This document shows, piece after piece, positions 24,587 to 31,881 of a stretch of 39,967 nucleotides of DNA. A program made the position numbers and the translations under genes. This DNA is from TWA4 sp045121095. Its GTDB lineage: Bacteria; Bacillota; Clostridia; Lachnospirales; Lachnospiraceae. Each line of letters starts with the position of its first letter. Position 1 is the stretch's first letter. The notes beneath the pieces were generated by a model, which made no database searches, had not been told where the DNA came from, and was given only the letters and a program-made list of their open reading frames with translations. The DNA lies in contig JBGVFN010000197.1 of the NCBI GenBank assembly GCA_045121095.1, positions 1 to 39,967 on the forward strand, written 5' to 3'.

Positions 24587-26233
24587 ATGCGTATTACATT
24601 TCTGGGTGCAACACACGAAGTTACCGGAAGCTGCTGCTACATCGAAGGCGCTGGCAAACGCTTCCTGGTGGATTATGGTATGGAGCAGGGTCCCAATACA
24701 TTTGAAAATGAAGAGCTTCCTATTCCTGCTTCGGAACTGGATTTTGTCCTCTTAACCCATGCTCATATTGACCACTCCGGCAATCTTCCCATTTTATATG
24801 CAAAGGGATTCCGCGGTCCCATTTACGCTACTCGCGCCACCGCTGATCTATGTAATATCATGTTAAAGGATAGTGCACATATTCAGATGTTTGAAGCCGA
24901 ATGGCGCAATCGAAAAGGTCAGCGCGCAGGCAAAAAAAACTTTATTCCTGCCTACACTATGGAAGATGCCATCGGAGCTATTGGATTACTGGAAAGTTGT
25001 CCCTATCAGGAAATCACATCCGTAAGCGAGGGAATCCGTATTCGTTTTGTAGATGCAGGTCATCTGCTGGGTTCTGCCAGCATTGAAGTATGGATTCATG
25101 AAAAAGATCCGAATGGAAATGATATTGAGAAAAAACTGGTATTTTCCGGTGATATCGGCAACTTAAACCAGCCCCTGATCAACGATCCTACATATCTGAC
25201 AGAAGCTGATTATGTCATTATGGAATCTACCTATGGCAATCGAAATCATCAGAATGTTCCCATTGATTACGCAGCTTCTCTGGCAGCAATTATCCAGCGA
25301 ACCTTTGACCGGGGCGGCAACGTGGTGATTCCCTCCTTTGCGGTGGGACGTACACAAGAACTGCTGTACTTTATCCGCCAGATCAAAGAAAATAATCTGG
25401 TGCAGGGACACGGCAATTTCCAGGTTGTGATCGACAGCCCTCTGGCCATGGAAGCCACAGAAATATTCCAGCATCATCACCATGATTGTTATGATGAAGA
25501 GGCTCGTAAACTGATTGAAGCCGGTATCAATCCCATCACATTCCCGGGGCTGAAACGGGCAGTAAGCAGCAACGATTCCAAGCAGATCAACTTTGATAAA
25601 GACTGCAAAGTAATCATTTCCGCCAGCGGTATGTGCGATGCGGGCCGTATTAAGCATCATCTGAAACACAATCTGTGGCGTGATGAATGTACCATCCTTT
25701 TTGTAGGATATCAGGCCGTAGGAACTCTGGGGCGGGCACTGGTGGAAGGTGCAAAGGAAGTAAAGCTTTTTGGTGAAACCATCTGCGTCAATGCAGAGAT
25801 TCTTCAGCTGCCGGGTATCAGCGGGCATGCCGATCAGAAAGGGCTTTTAAAATGGGCTTCTTCCCTGACTTCTGTATCCAAACCGACTCAATTCTTCATT
25901 GTTCATGGAGAAGATTTTTCTGCAACTTATTTTGCTTCCCTGCTGGAAGAATCCCTGCAGTGCAGCGCCATGGCACCCTTCAGCGGCACCATCTATGATC
26001 TGGCTGCAGAGCGTTTTATTAAGGTTACTACTGGTATCCGCATTATCAAGCCGGAAGATATCCAGATGATTCCCGGACGTTCTTCCCAGAAAGCATTCGG
26101 TATCTATCAGAGACTTGTGGCTGCAGGACAGCGGCTGCTTACGGTTATTAAACATAATGAAGGTGGAACCAATAAGGATCTGGCGAAATTTGCGGACCAG
26201 ATCAACTCACTGTGTGATAAGTGGGATCGATAA
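24587..26233 (+). CDS. Metallo-beta-lactamase/beta-CASP ribonuclease-like protein
   Basis: A 548-aa CPSF-type protein. The metallo-beta-lactamase core shows H58-x-H60-x-D62-H63, H159 in DAGHLLGS and D189 in FSGDIG. The beta-CASP cap (about 240-370) has the PSFAVGRTQELLY motif and a SASGMCDAGR segment. The RMMBL part follows with SGHAD and FFIVHGE, whose histidines complete the metal site. Family members are RNA endo/exonucleases related to CPSF-73. The last about 90 residues form a helical tail. The ATG is preceded by AAAAAGGGGG, a strong site. It is more similar in motif to the YsaA/CPSF group than to RNase J. Confidence 0.9.
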   Translation: MRITFLGATHEVTGSCCYIEGAGKRFLVDYGMEQGPNTFENEELPIPASELDFVLLTHAHIDHSGNLPILYAKGFRGPIYATRATADLCNIMLKDSAHIQMFEAEWRNRKGQRAGKKNFIPAYTMEDAIGAIGLLESCPYQEITSVSEGIRIRFVDAGHLLGSASIEVWIHEKDPNGNDIEKKLVFSGDIGNLNQPLINDPTYLTEADYVIMESTYGNRNHQNVPIDYAASLAAIIQRTFDRGGNVVIPSFAVGRTQELLYFIRQIKENNLVQGHGNFQVVIDSPLAMEATEIFQHHHHDCYDEEARKLIEAGINPITFPGLKRAVSSNDSKQINFDKDCKVIISASGMCDAGRIKHHLKHNLWRDECTILFVGYQAVGTLGRALVEGAKEVKLFGETICVNAEILQLPGISGHADQKGLLKWASSLTSVSKPTQFFIVHGEDFSATYFASLLEESLQCSAMAPFSGTIYDLAAERFIKVTTGIRIIKPEDIQMIPGRSSQKAFGIYQRLVAAGQRLLTVIKHNEGGTNKDLAKFADQINSLCDKWDR

Positions 26234-26303
26234 TCATTAGGGTTTGGGGCACGAACAGTTTGGGAAAGGGCGATGTTTTTATCGGTTTTTGGAGGTTAAG
26301 AGG

Positions 26304-27173
26304 TTAATTCTCTCCTGCATGCTTCTGATTCATCAGGAACATGATAATAGAAGCTGCACAGATAATCGCATACCCCATGAAGCTGTACAGATCGGGTATC
26401 TGGCTGAAGAACAGGTAACCCAGAATGGTTGAAAAGATGATCTGGGTGTAGTCGTAGACGGAGATTTCCCGGGCGGGGGCATAGGTGTAGGCTGCGGTGA
26501 TGGAGAATTGTCCTCCTGCTGCGGCCAGACCGGCTCCTAACAGGGTCAGGATCTGTCTGCCTGTCATGGGATCATGGTAAAAAAGTATGATCAGCGGCAG
26601 GGTTGCCAGACAGCTGAAACTGGAGAAACAGAAAACGATCACAGGTCCTTTTACGCCCCGGGATCCCAGTACTCTTACCATGGTGTAAGCCAGACCGGCG
26701 GCGGCACCTCCACAGAATCCTGCGGTCATTCCTATCATGTCTGTACTGGCAAATCCCGGTTTAATGACAAACAGGCAGCCGATCATTGCCATAATCAGAC
26801 AGCCTACCTGATATTTTCTGGGGATTTCCTTCAATACTATCATGGAAAATATAATAGCAAAAAACGGTGACAGTTTGTTCAGCATACTGGCATCGGCCAC
26901 CAGCAGATGGTCCACTGCATAGAAATTGCAGAGAATACCGATAGTTCCAAATAGAGAACGCAGCAGCATGGGGATATAGTTGCCTTTCCCGATTACAAGA
27001 GGGGTTTTATTCTTTATCAGAATCCCCGCCGCAAAGAGCATGGCTACAAAATTCCGGAAAAAACTTTTCTCTACGGAAGGCAGATCTCCAGCTAAACGCA
27101 CAAAAATATTCATCAGTGCAAAGCAGAATGCTGACATAATAATGCAGCATATGCCTTTGTATTTTTTACTCAT
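26304..27173 (-). CDS. EamA/DMT-family transporter
   Basis: A 289-aa protein with ten predicted hydrophobic segments arranged as two EamA halves (about 5-135 and 148-285), the typical drug/metabolite transporter layout. The ends of the halves carry family-like segments (AIIFSMIVLKEIPRKYQ in the first, YTQIIFSTILGYLFFSQIPD in the second). These permeases export small metabolites or amino acids; the substrate is unknown. The ATG at 27173 follows AAGGAAGC; the open frame extends upstream to 27242 without a site. It is convergent with the beta-CASP gene, with only 70 bp and no clear terminator between them. Confidence 0.9.
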   Translation of the reverse strand: MSKKYKGICCIIMSAFCFALMNIFVRLAGDLPSVEKSFFRNFVAMLFAAGILIKNKTPLVIGKGNYIPMLLRSLFGTIGILCNFYAVDHLLVADASMLNKLSPFFAIIFSMIVLKEIPRKYQVGCLIMAMIGCLFVIKPGFASTDMIGMTAGFCGGAAAGLAYTMVRVLGSRGVKGPVIVFCFSSFSCLATLPLIILFYHDPMTGRQILTLLGAGLAAAGGQFSITAAYTYAPAREISVYDYTQIIFSTILGYLFFSQIPDLYSFMGYAIICAASIIMFLMNQKHAGEN

Positions 27174-27344
27174 AAATTTCTCGCTTCCTTTTTTCGAATA
27201 TATGTTCTTATATAAAATATCACATTTATACATGGATTGCAAGCAATAAAATTATGCTCTTCTCGATAAGGAAAGAATCCTCTCTTTTGTTCACTAACGG
27301 AAGTGACTGCATCTGTAAATCATTTATTTCAGAGCAGATACCGG

Positions 27345-27373
27345 TTACCAAAAACATCTGTATATGATATACT
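27345..27373 (+). promoter_or_regulatory. Promoter of the LUD-domain gene
   Basis: TTACCA (27345-27350), 17-bp spacer, TATACT (27368-27373). The leader is about 50 nt and ends with AAGGAGGT before the ATG at 27429. Confidence 0.65.
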
Positions 27374-27428
27374 TTCATTTATGATGATGTGGACAAATCT
27401 TAACATCAAATTCAAGGAGGTACATTTT

Positions 27429-28064
27429 ATGAACCCTGCAATGAAACTGAGAAATGAAAAAGCCGGCCAGAAACTGGTAACTGCTTTGAAGAAACGTCAT
27501 TTTGATGCCTACTACTGTGCCACAAAGGAAGATGCGCTGACACAGGCGCTGGCATTAATCCCTGCGGAGCATACTGTAGCCTGGGGCGGCAGTGCTTCTG
27601 CTGAGGAAATCGGCCTGATCGATGCTGTAAAACAGAATTACAAAGTTGTTGACCGTGATGCAGCTGCTACACCAGAAGAACGCACACAGCTTATGCGTCA
27701 GGGACTGCTGGCCGATACGTTTATCATGGGCACCAATGCAGTCAGCGAAGATGGTCAGCTGGTAAATATTGATGGCAACGGCAATCGCGTAGCTGCTCTG
27801 ATCTACGGACCTGCCAACGTTATTGTAATCTGCGGTATCAACAAAATGACAAAAACTGTAGAAGATGCCTACACCCGCGCTCACACCGTTGCAGCTCCCA
27901 TTAACGCGCAGCGTTTTGATCTTGGAACTCCCTGCACCAAAAATGGTACCTGCGGTGACTGCATTGGCGATGGATGCATCTGCGCTTACGCAGTAACCAC
28001 CAGAGTCTGTCGTCCTGCCGGAAAAATCAAAGTAATCGTCGTTGGTGAAGAACTGGGATTTTAA
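27429..28064 (+). CDS. LUD-domain protein (DUF162/LutC-like)
   Basis: A 211-aa cytosolic protein of the LUD family. Seen motifs are AWGGSASAEEIGL and NAVSEDGQLVNIDGNGNRVAAL (both typical), and a C-terminal cysteine cluster of the form CxxxGxCGDCxGxxCIC followed by RPAGKIKV and VGEELGF. Family members are linked to lactate utilisation, but single-gene forms with this cysteine tail occur widely in Clostridia with no proven role. The four to five cysteines could bind a metal or Fe-S cluster (inference). The ATG at 27429 follows AAGGAGGT; the frame is open from 27303 without a site. No lutA/lutB partner is present. Confidence 0.9.
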   Translation: MNPAMKLRNEKAGQKLVTALKKRHFDAYYCATKEDALTQALALIPAEHTVAWGGSASAEEIGLIDAVKQNYKVVDRDAAATPEERTQLMRQGLLADTFIMGTNAVSEDGQLVNIDGNGNRVAALIYGPANVIVICGINKMTKTVEDAYTRAHTVAAPINAQRFDLGTPCTKNGTCGDCIGDGCICAYAVTTRVCRPAGKIKVIVVGEELGF

Positions 28065-28067
28065 TTG

Positions 28068-28161
28068 AAACAGACACGTCTGCTATTTGGTACTGTTTTA
28101 GTAAACAGACCGATCCGCTGTCTGGTACTTTTCAAGAAACAAATACGTCTGCTGAATATCA
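28068..28161. repeat. Three degenerate tandem repeats of about 35 bp
   Basis: Units begin at 28068 (AAACAGACACGTCTGCT), 28103 (AAACAGACCGATCCGCTG) and 28137 (AAACAAATACGTCTGCTG). The first two continue with TGGTACT and a T-rich tail. Spacing is 35 and 34 bp with no unique spacers, so it is not CRISPR. It lies between the LUD stop and the terminator, within the likely 3' UTR. Confidence 0.55.
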
Positions 28162-28212
28162 TATAAACAATAACACCGCAGGACACGGCCGCCTGCGGTG
28201 TTATTGTTTATA
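28162..28212. terminator. Long bidirectional terminator (LUD / rubredoxin)
   Basis: A perfect 21-bp stem, positions 28162-28182 paired with 28192-28212, with a 9-nt loop; the core is ACACCGCAGG/CCTGCGGTGT. It is A/T-rich at both feet and serves both convergent genes. Confidence 0.85.
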
Positions 28213-28272
28213 GTTTTCGTGAATTTACTCATCAGCCAAAACGAATGAAATTTTCACAAAGTTAATTTAAAT

Positions 28273-28431
28273 TTATTCTTCACTGAAATCGTCTTTGCCT
28301 ACGCTGCAGAGCGGGCACTCAAAATCATCGGGAAGATCCTCAAATTTTGTGCCAGGTGCAATGCCGTTTTCAGGATCACCTAAGGCCTCATCATATACCC
28401 ATCCGCAAACATTACATACATATTTTTTCAT
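28273..28431 (-). CDS. Rubredoxin
   Basis: A 52-aa classical rubredoxin. The iron is held by C6-xx-C9 and C39-xx-C42, with the conserved aromatic and acidic residues (W11, YDEALGDPENGIAPGT, FEDLPDDFECPLC). It is a small one-electron carrier used in anaerobes mainly for oxygen and peroxide detoxification. Of two in-frame ATGs, the one at 28431 is chosen: AGGAGG is 9 nt upstream, against 3 nt for the ATG at 28437, and it gives the usual family N-terminus MKKYVC. It is transcribed divergently from the Crp/Fnr gene, suggesting shared redox control (inference). Confidence 0.96.
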   Translation of the reverse strand: MKKYVCNVCGWVYDEALGDPENGIAPGTKFEDLPDDFECPLCSVGKDDFSEE

Positions 28432-28498
28432 CTTCATAATCCTCCTGTTTTGTTGCTTTATATGGTTTCCCTTCAATGGACAAAGTGATATACAATCC

Positions 28499-28527
28499 TT
28501 GCCCACTGAAAGATATTATAGTATAAT
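28499..28527 (+). promoter_or_regulatory. Promoter of the Crp/Fnr-family gene
   Basis: TTGCCC (28499-28504), 17-bp spacer, TATAAT (28522-28527). The start of transcription would fall near 28534, just before the palindrome at 28542-28557. Confidence 0.75.
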
Positions 28528-28541
28528 ACCTGCAGAAAATC

Positions 28542-28557
28542 TGTTGAAATTTCAACA
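28542..28557. promoter_or_regulatory. Perfect palindrome TGTTGAAATTTCAACA, candidate autoregulatory operator
   Basis: A 16-bp perfect palindrome between the promoter and ribosome binding site of the Crp/Fnr gene. Its core TTGA-AATT-TCAA resembles the TTGAT-type half-sites of the Crp/Fnr superfamily. Its position downstream of the -10 suits negative autoregulation. It may also act on the divergent rubredoxin gene. Confidence 0.6.
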
Positions 28558-28571
28558 AATGGAGATGAACC

Positions 28572-29243
28572 ATGGAAAAATATTTTGATATCTTACGGAA
28601 ATGTCCGCTCTTTTTTCATATCGATGATGAACGCTTACTGAAACTGCTTATTTGTCTTGGTGCCAAAGTGGAACTTTTTAACAAAAATTGCACCATTATC
28701 AATGAGGGAACCCCTGCCAGATCCATCGGAATCGTTTTATCCGGTACAGCACAGATCCTGCAGATCGACTACTCCGGCAACCGAAATATCATTACCAAGC
28801 TTACCCCTTCTGAAACCTTCGGTGAAGCCTTTGCCTGCACGGAGATTTCCTCTATTCCGGTAACAATCGTTGCCAATGAATCCTGTGAAATCATGCTGAT
28901 TGACTGCAGCCATATTCTGCACACCTGTTCCAATAACTGCGGATTTCATCAGCAGCTTATCTTCAATCTGATGAAAGATCTGGCCACTAAGAACATTTCA
29001 TTTCACCAAAAGATTAAAATTACGTCCAAGCGTTCCACACGGGAAAAACTGATGACCTATCTGATGTTCCAGGCCAAAGAACATGGAAGCAACCAGTTTG
29101 ATATTCCTTTTGACCGCCAGGAGCTTGCCGACTATCTTGAAGTAGACCGAAGCGGTCTGTCAGCAGAAATCAGCAAACTCAGAAAAGAAGGAATCCTGGA
29201 AAGCCGCAAAAATCATTTTATACTTCATATCTTTTCCGAATAA
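28572..29243 (+). CDS. Crp/Fnr-family transcriptional regulator
   Basis: A 223-aa regulator with an N-terminal cyclic-nucleotide-type beta-barrel (about 8-125), a dimerisation helix (about 127-150) and a C-terminal winged helix (about 155-220, with the recognition region DRQELADYLEVDRSGLSAEISKLRKEG). Seven or so cysteines occur in the sensor part (C11, C28, C40, C89, C105, C112, C119, C123), but they are not in the FNR pattern, so the signal could be redox, nitric oxide, haem or a small molecule. The TATAAT promoter and a perfect TTGA...TCAA palindrome lie just upstream. The neighbouring rubredoxin hints at an oxidative or nitrosative stress role. GGAG precedes the ATG. Confidence 0.92.
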   Translation: MEKYFDILRKCPLFFHIDDERLLKLLICLGAKVELFNKNCTIINEGTPARSIGIVLSGTAQILQIDYSGNRNIITKLTPSETFGEAFACTEISSIPVTIVANESCEIMLIDCSHILHTCSNNCGFHQQLIFNLMKDLATKNISFHQKIKITSKRSTREKLMTYLMFQAKEHGSNQFDIPFDRQELADYLEVDRSGLSAEISKLRKEGILESRKNHFILHIFSE

Positions 29244-29244
29244 A

Positions 29245-29275
29245 TGAGCATGTCTGTTAACGCAGACATGCCCAT
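29245..29275. terminator. Hairpin after the Crp/Fnr gene
   Basis: Perfect 9-bp stem GCATGTCTG (29248-29256) with CAGACATGC (29263-29271) just past the stop codon. The T-tract is poor, so termination is probable but not certain. It also lies past the end of the convergent DUF975 gene. Confidence 0.5.
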
Positions 29276-29310
29276 TTACAAAAGTCGATTATTCAATTCC
29301 TATGAAACGA

Positions 29311-30165
29311 TTACCATCTATGTTCATCAAAATACTGTCTTTTCAGTTCCAGATATAACTCTGCATTGGTAGCATCCACATAAGGATTTACATAGAAAAC
29401 TCCTGCAATTCCTAAAGTAACACCGCTGAGAATAGACCAGAGAATAAAAGAAATATCCAGAACAAATGCATTCCACTTCTCTCCAGTCATCATTTCTTTA
29501 CTGATACGAAATGCATCTTCTCTGCTCAGTTCCGGGTCATCCGCCATCAAATAAGGAATCATGCGGTATTCATAGGATTTAATAATTCCCGGTACAATCA
29601 AAAGAAGACCCCATAACACGATACACAGCTTTCTTATAAATAAAGTAACGACCATTTTTCCATAATGTCCGCCTTTAAAAGCAGAAATCAGATGTCCAAG
29701 GTCCGCAGGCTCTGATGCATTATGAATATAGTAAGAACATCCACCGATTTCAAACAGATTCAAAACGAAAATCTGAAGCAGCAATACAATCGCAAATAAA
29801 ATCAACCAGACAGCTACGCCTAAAGATTTAAAAGCCGCAGAAACCGGAAAACCATTTAACAACACATCATCCGCAATGGAAACATAATTTTCCATTGCAT
29901 CCTCTTCCTCATAAGATTCCTCAGTACCATCTTCATACAGAATCTCCAGGTCTTCCGAACTATAATCCATCCCGCCAAGGATTCCCAAAGCTTCATCCGA
30001 TGTAAGATAACTGCTGTTCTGATCTGTGCTGTCATCGGAGTTGGATGAAGAACCACCGCTGCTACTTACGAACAGCATCAGGATCAATGATACCAGCACA
30101 CATTTCCAGTAATTCCTGTGAAATGCCGCCTTTCCTCTTTGTTTTAACTCTGCCCGTGTCCACAT
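29311..30165 (-). CDS. DUF975 family membrane protein
   Basis: A 284-aa polytopic protein. It begins WTRAELKQRGKAAFHRNYWKC, the typical start of the DUF975 family, followed by a first membrane segment (about 22-36). Then comes a long Ser/Asp/Glu-rich soluble loop of about 70 residues (38-108), and four further membrane segments. The C-terminal part has the VPGIIKSYEYRMIPYLMADDP motif, which is typical. The function of the family is not established. The ATG at 30165 is preferred over one at 30171 because GGAGG lies 8 nt upstream of it rather than 2. The acidic loop is longer than I would expect for the family, which may be a lineage-specific insertion. Confidence 0.85.
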   Translation of the reverse strand: MWTRAELKQRGKAAFHRNYWKCVLVSLILMLFVSSSGGSSSNSDDSTDQNSSYLTSDEALGILGGMDYSSEDLEILYEDGTEESYEEEDAMENYVSIADDVLLNGFPVSAAFKSLGVAVWLILFAIVLLLQIFVLNLFEIGGCSYYIHNASEPADLGHLISAFKGGHYGKMVVTLFIRKLCIVLWGLLLIVPGIIKSYEYRMIPYLMADDPELSREDAFRISKEMMTGEKWNAFVLDISFILWSILSGVTLGIAGVFYVNPYVDATNAELYLELKRQYFDEHRW

Positions 30166-30306
30166 AGGCATTACCTCCGTTTCTGTGCAGCATCCACTAC
30201 ACGTTTATTAAATGATATTTATCCTTTGAGTTTTTTTAATACTCTTTTTATAAGTATAGCATAAGGCCGTTTTTGAGACAATCTTCTCGAAATTTGTTAA
30301 AATTTT

Positions 30307-30375
30307 TGTAACTATTCAGCAGGAAATTATGAAAGGCCTTTGTCTTCCATATAATGGAATTCAAAGGCCTTTTGC
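30307..30375. repeat. Mosaic-repeat left end (copy G) fused to a long hairpin
   Basis: TGTAACTATTCAGCAGGAAATT (30307-30328) matches the left end of the GTAAC repeat family. It runs into a hairpin AAAGGCCTTTG (30332-30342) / CAAAGGCCTTT (30362-30372) with an inner TTCCAT-ATA-ATGGAA stem. The hairpin probably ends minus-strand transcripts of the 104-aa gene. There is no right-hand GTTAC end. Confidence 0.5.
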
Positions 30376-30454
30376 TTCAATTTTGTCTAAAACTTATTTA
30401 CTGTCTGGAAAATTATTATGATCAGAGACCGGAAACCATCTATTCCTATTCGGT

Positions 30455-30769
30455 TTATGATTCGTTTTCTTCCTCTACTTCCGCCACATACACATATACA
30501 TTATACAGGCGTTCCTCATCTGCGGCCATGGCCTGATGCCGCACCAGTTCCGGTGCCAGCAGTCCGTCCATACCGGAGAGGAGATTCTCATCCAGCTGAT
30601 ATAACTTTGCTGCTACTTCTGAAAAACGTTCCTTGCAGATTCCCTGGATTCCGTTTACTTCACAAAATCGATAGGAAGGAAGAACCACATCACAGACATA
30701 ATCTTCCGCATGTATCAGGGACTGCATCCGCTTTTCATCATAGACAGCAAGATAAAATCGATCATCCAT
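30455..30769 (-). CDS. Hypothetical protein of 104 aa
   Basis: I do not recognise this family. The product is a soluble, acidic, mostly helical protein of 104 residues beginning MDDRFYLAVYDEKRM, with two cysteines (C26, C36), a central hydrophilic helix (KERFSEVAAKLYQLDEN) and an acidic C-terminal tail (EVEEENES). No signal peptide or membrane segment. It starts 53 bp after mrp on the same strand, which suggests co-transcription with the Fe-S carrier, and it is followed by a hairpin. The ribosome binding site is weak. A longer plus-strand frame across this region (30418-31170) is antisense to this gene and mrp and is not credible. Coding status rests on position and composition only. Confidence 0.6.
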   Translation of the reverse strand: MDDRFYLAVYDEKRMQSLIHAEDYVCDVVLPSYRFCEVNGIQGICKERFSEVAAKLYQLDENLLSGMDGLLAPELVRHQAMAADEERLYNVYVYVAEVEEENES

Positions 30770-30822
30770 ATCTTAGTACTGTCTTATTATCGTATTATCT
30801 GAACTCGTTTCTTGCTTTCGAA

Positions 30823-31647
30823 TTACAGATTCAGCAGTTTCTGAAGAATTTCATCCAGCCATTCTCCGTCAAACAGCTCGATCATACCCTTATCACATGC
30901 TGCAGCCAGTTTCTTATTCATGGGAATCTGTGCGATCATATCAATACCATGTTTCTTTGCGATTTCTGCAGTCTTGCTTTCGCCAAAGATTTCAATTCTT
31001 TCGCCACAGTGAGGGCATTCTGCATATGCCATATTCTCAACGATACCCAGTACCGGAATATGCATCAGATCTGCCATATTAACTGCTTTTTCTACGATCA
31101 TGGAAACCAGTTCCTGAGGAGAAGTTACAACGATAATACCATCTACAGGCAGAGACTGGAATACAGTTAACGGTACATCACCAGTTCCGGGAGGCATGTC
31201 TACAAACATGAAATCCACATCGCCCCATAATACTTCTGACCAGAACTGTTTGATCACACCAGCGATTACCGGACCTCTCCATACAACCGGTGCTGTCTCA
31301 TCTTCCAGCAGCAGGTTCACAGACATCACCTTTGTACCCATAGTACTTTCTCTGGGATAAATTTCGGTTTCGCTTCCTGTTGCTCTTCCTTTAATGCCAA
31401 ATGCCTTGGGAATAGAAGGACCTGTAATATCCGCATCCAATACTGCTGTGCTGCGTCCGCATCTCTGCATTAATACTGCTAATAAAGATGTTACCAGTGA
31501 TTTACCAACGCCGCCTTTACCGCTGACGATACCGATAACCTTCTTTACATTGCTGTTGGGATTCATGGGAGCCAGTAAGCTCTCCTGTGTTCTGTCTGCG
31601 CAGCCAGAATCTCCACAGCTGCTGCAATTTCCATTACAATCACTCAT
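30823..31647 (-). CDS. mrp: Mrp/NBP35-family Fe-S cluster carrier ATPase
   Basis: A 274-aa P-loop ATPase of the Mrp/ApbC/NBP35 group. The deviant Walker A motif is GKGGVGKS (43-50), and the cluster-binding C211-xx-C214 lies in AECPHCGE. An N-terminal cysteine set (C4, C8, C11, C16) is typical of the NBP35-like branch found in Clostridia. These proteins bind and transfer [4Fe-4S] clusters to apo-enzymes in the cytosol. GGAGGG precedes the ATG. It has a well-formed promoter about 100 bp upstream with a perfect 28-bp palindrome against the -35, indicating regulated expression, and leads a short operon with the 104-aa protein. Confidence 0.95.
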   Translation of the reverse strand: MSDCNGNCSSCGDSGCADRTQESLLAPMNPNSNVKKVIGIVSGKGGVGKSLVTSLLAVLMQRCGRSTAVLDADITGPSIPKAFGIKGRATGSETEIYPRESTMGTKVMSVNLLLEDETAPVVWRGPVIAGVIKQFWSEVLWGDVDFMFVDMPPGTGDVPLTVFQSLPVDGIIVVTSPQELVSMIVEKAVNMADLMHIPVLGIVENMAYAECPHCGERIEIFGESKTAEIAKKHGIDMIAQIPMNKKLAAACDKGMIELFDGEWLDEILQKLLNL

Positions 31648-31752
31648 TGCTAATACCCTCCGTATCTCTAATTACCATCTTATGTTTTGACAGCAGACAT
31701 TTCCGTTTACTATCCATCTACCTGCCAACATTTCTATGGTCTCTAATCACCT

Positions 31753-31781
31753 ATTATACTCCAATATTACCAATACGTCAA
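31753..31781 (-). promoter_or_regulatory. Sigma-A promoter of mrp
   Basis: On the minus strand TTGACG (plus 31776-31781), 17-bp spacer, TATAAT (plus 31753-31758). The leader to the ATG at 31647 is about 100 nt. Confidence 0.85.
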
Positions 31782-31807
31782 TATTCCTGACATATGTCAG
31801 GAATATT
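31780..31807. promoter_or_regulatory. 28-bp perfect palindrome at the mrp -35, candidate operator
   Basis: Half-site AATATTCCTGACAT (31780-31793) is followed at once by its exact reverse complement (31794-31807). It overlaps the first bases of the -35 box, where either an activator or a repressor could act. It is not followed by T-residues on the minus strand, so it is unlikely to be only the moxR terminator. Confidence 0.7.
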
Positions 31808-31881
31808 TTTCTATTCATTTTGTCCTACATATTTTCTGTTTTAGATATATTTTTTGTAAAATTTATCCAAAACATCTTCTT

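Noticed and set aside
28068..28161. CRISPR array
   Set aside because: The units are contiguous and degenerate with no spacers, and no cas genes are in the window.
30418..31170. Plus-strand open frame of 250 codons
   Set aside because: Antisense to mrp and the 104-aa gene; proline- and histidine-rich shadow composition.
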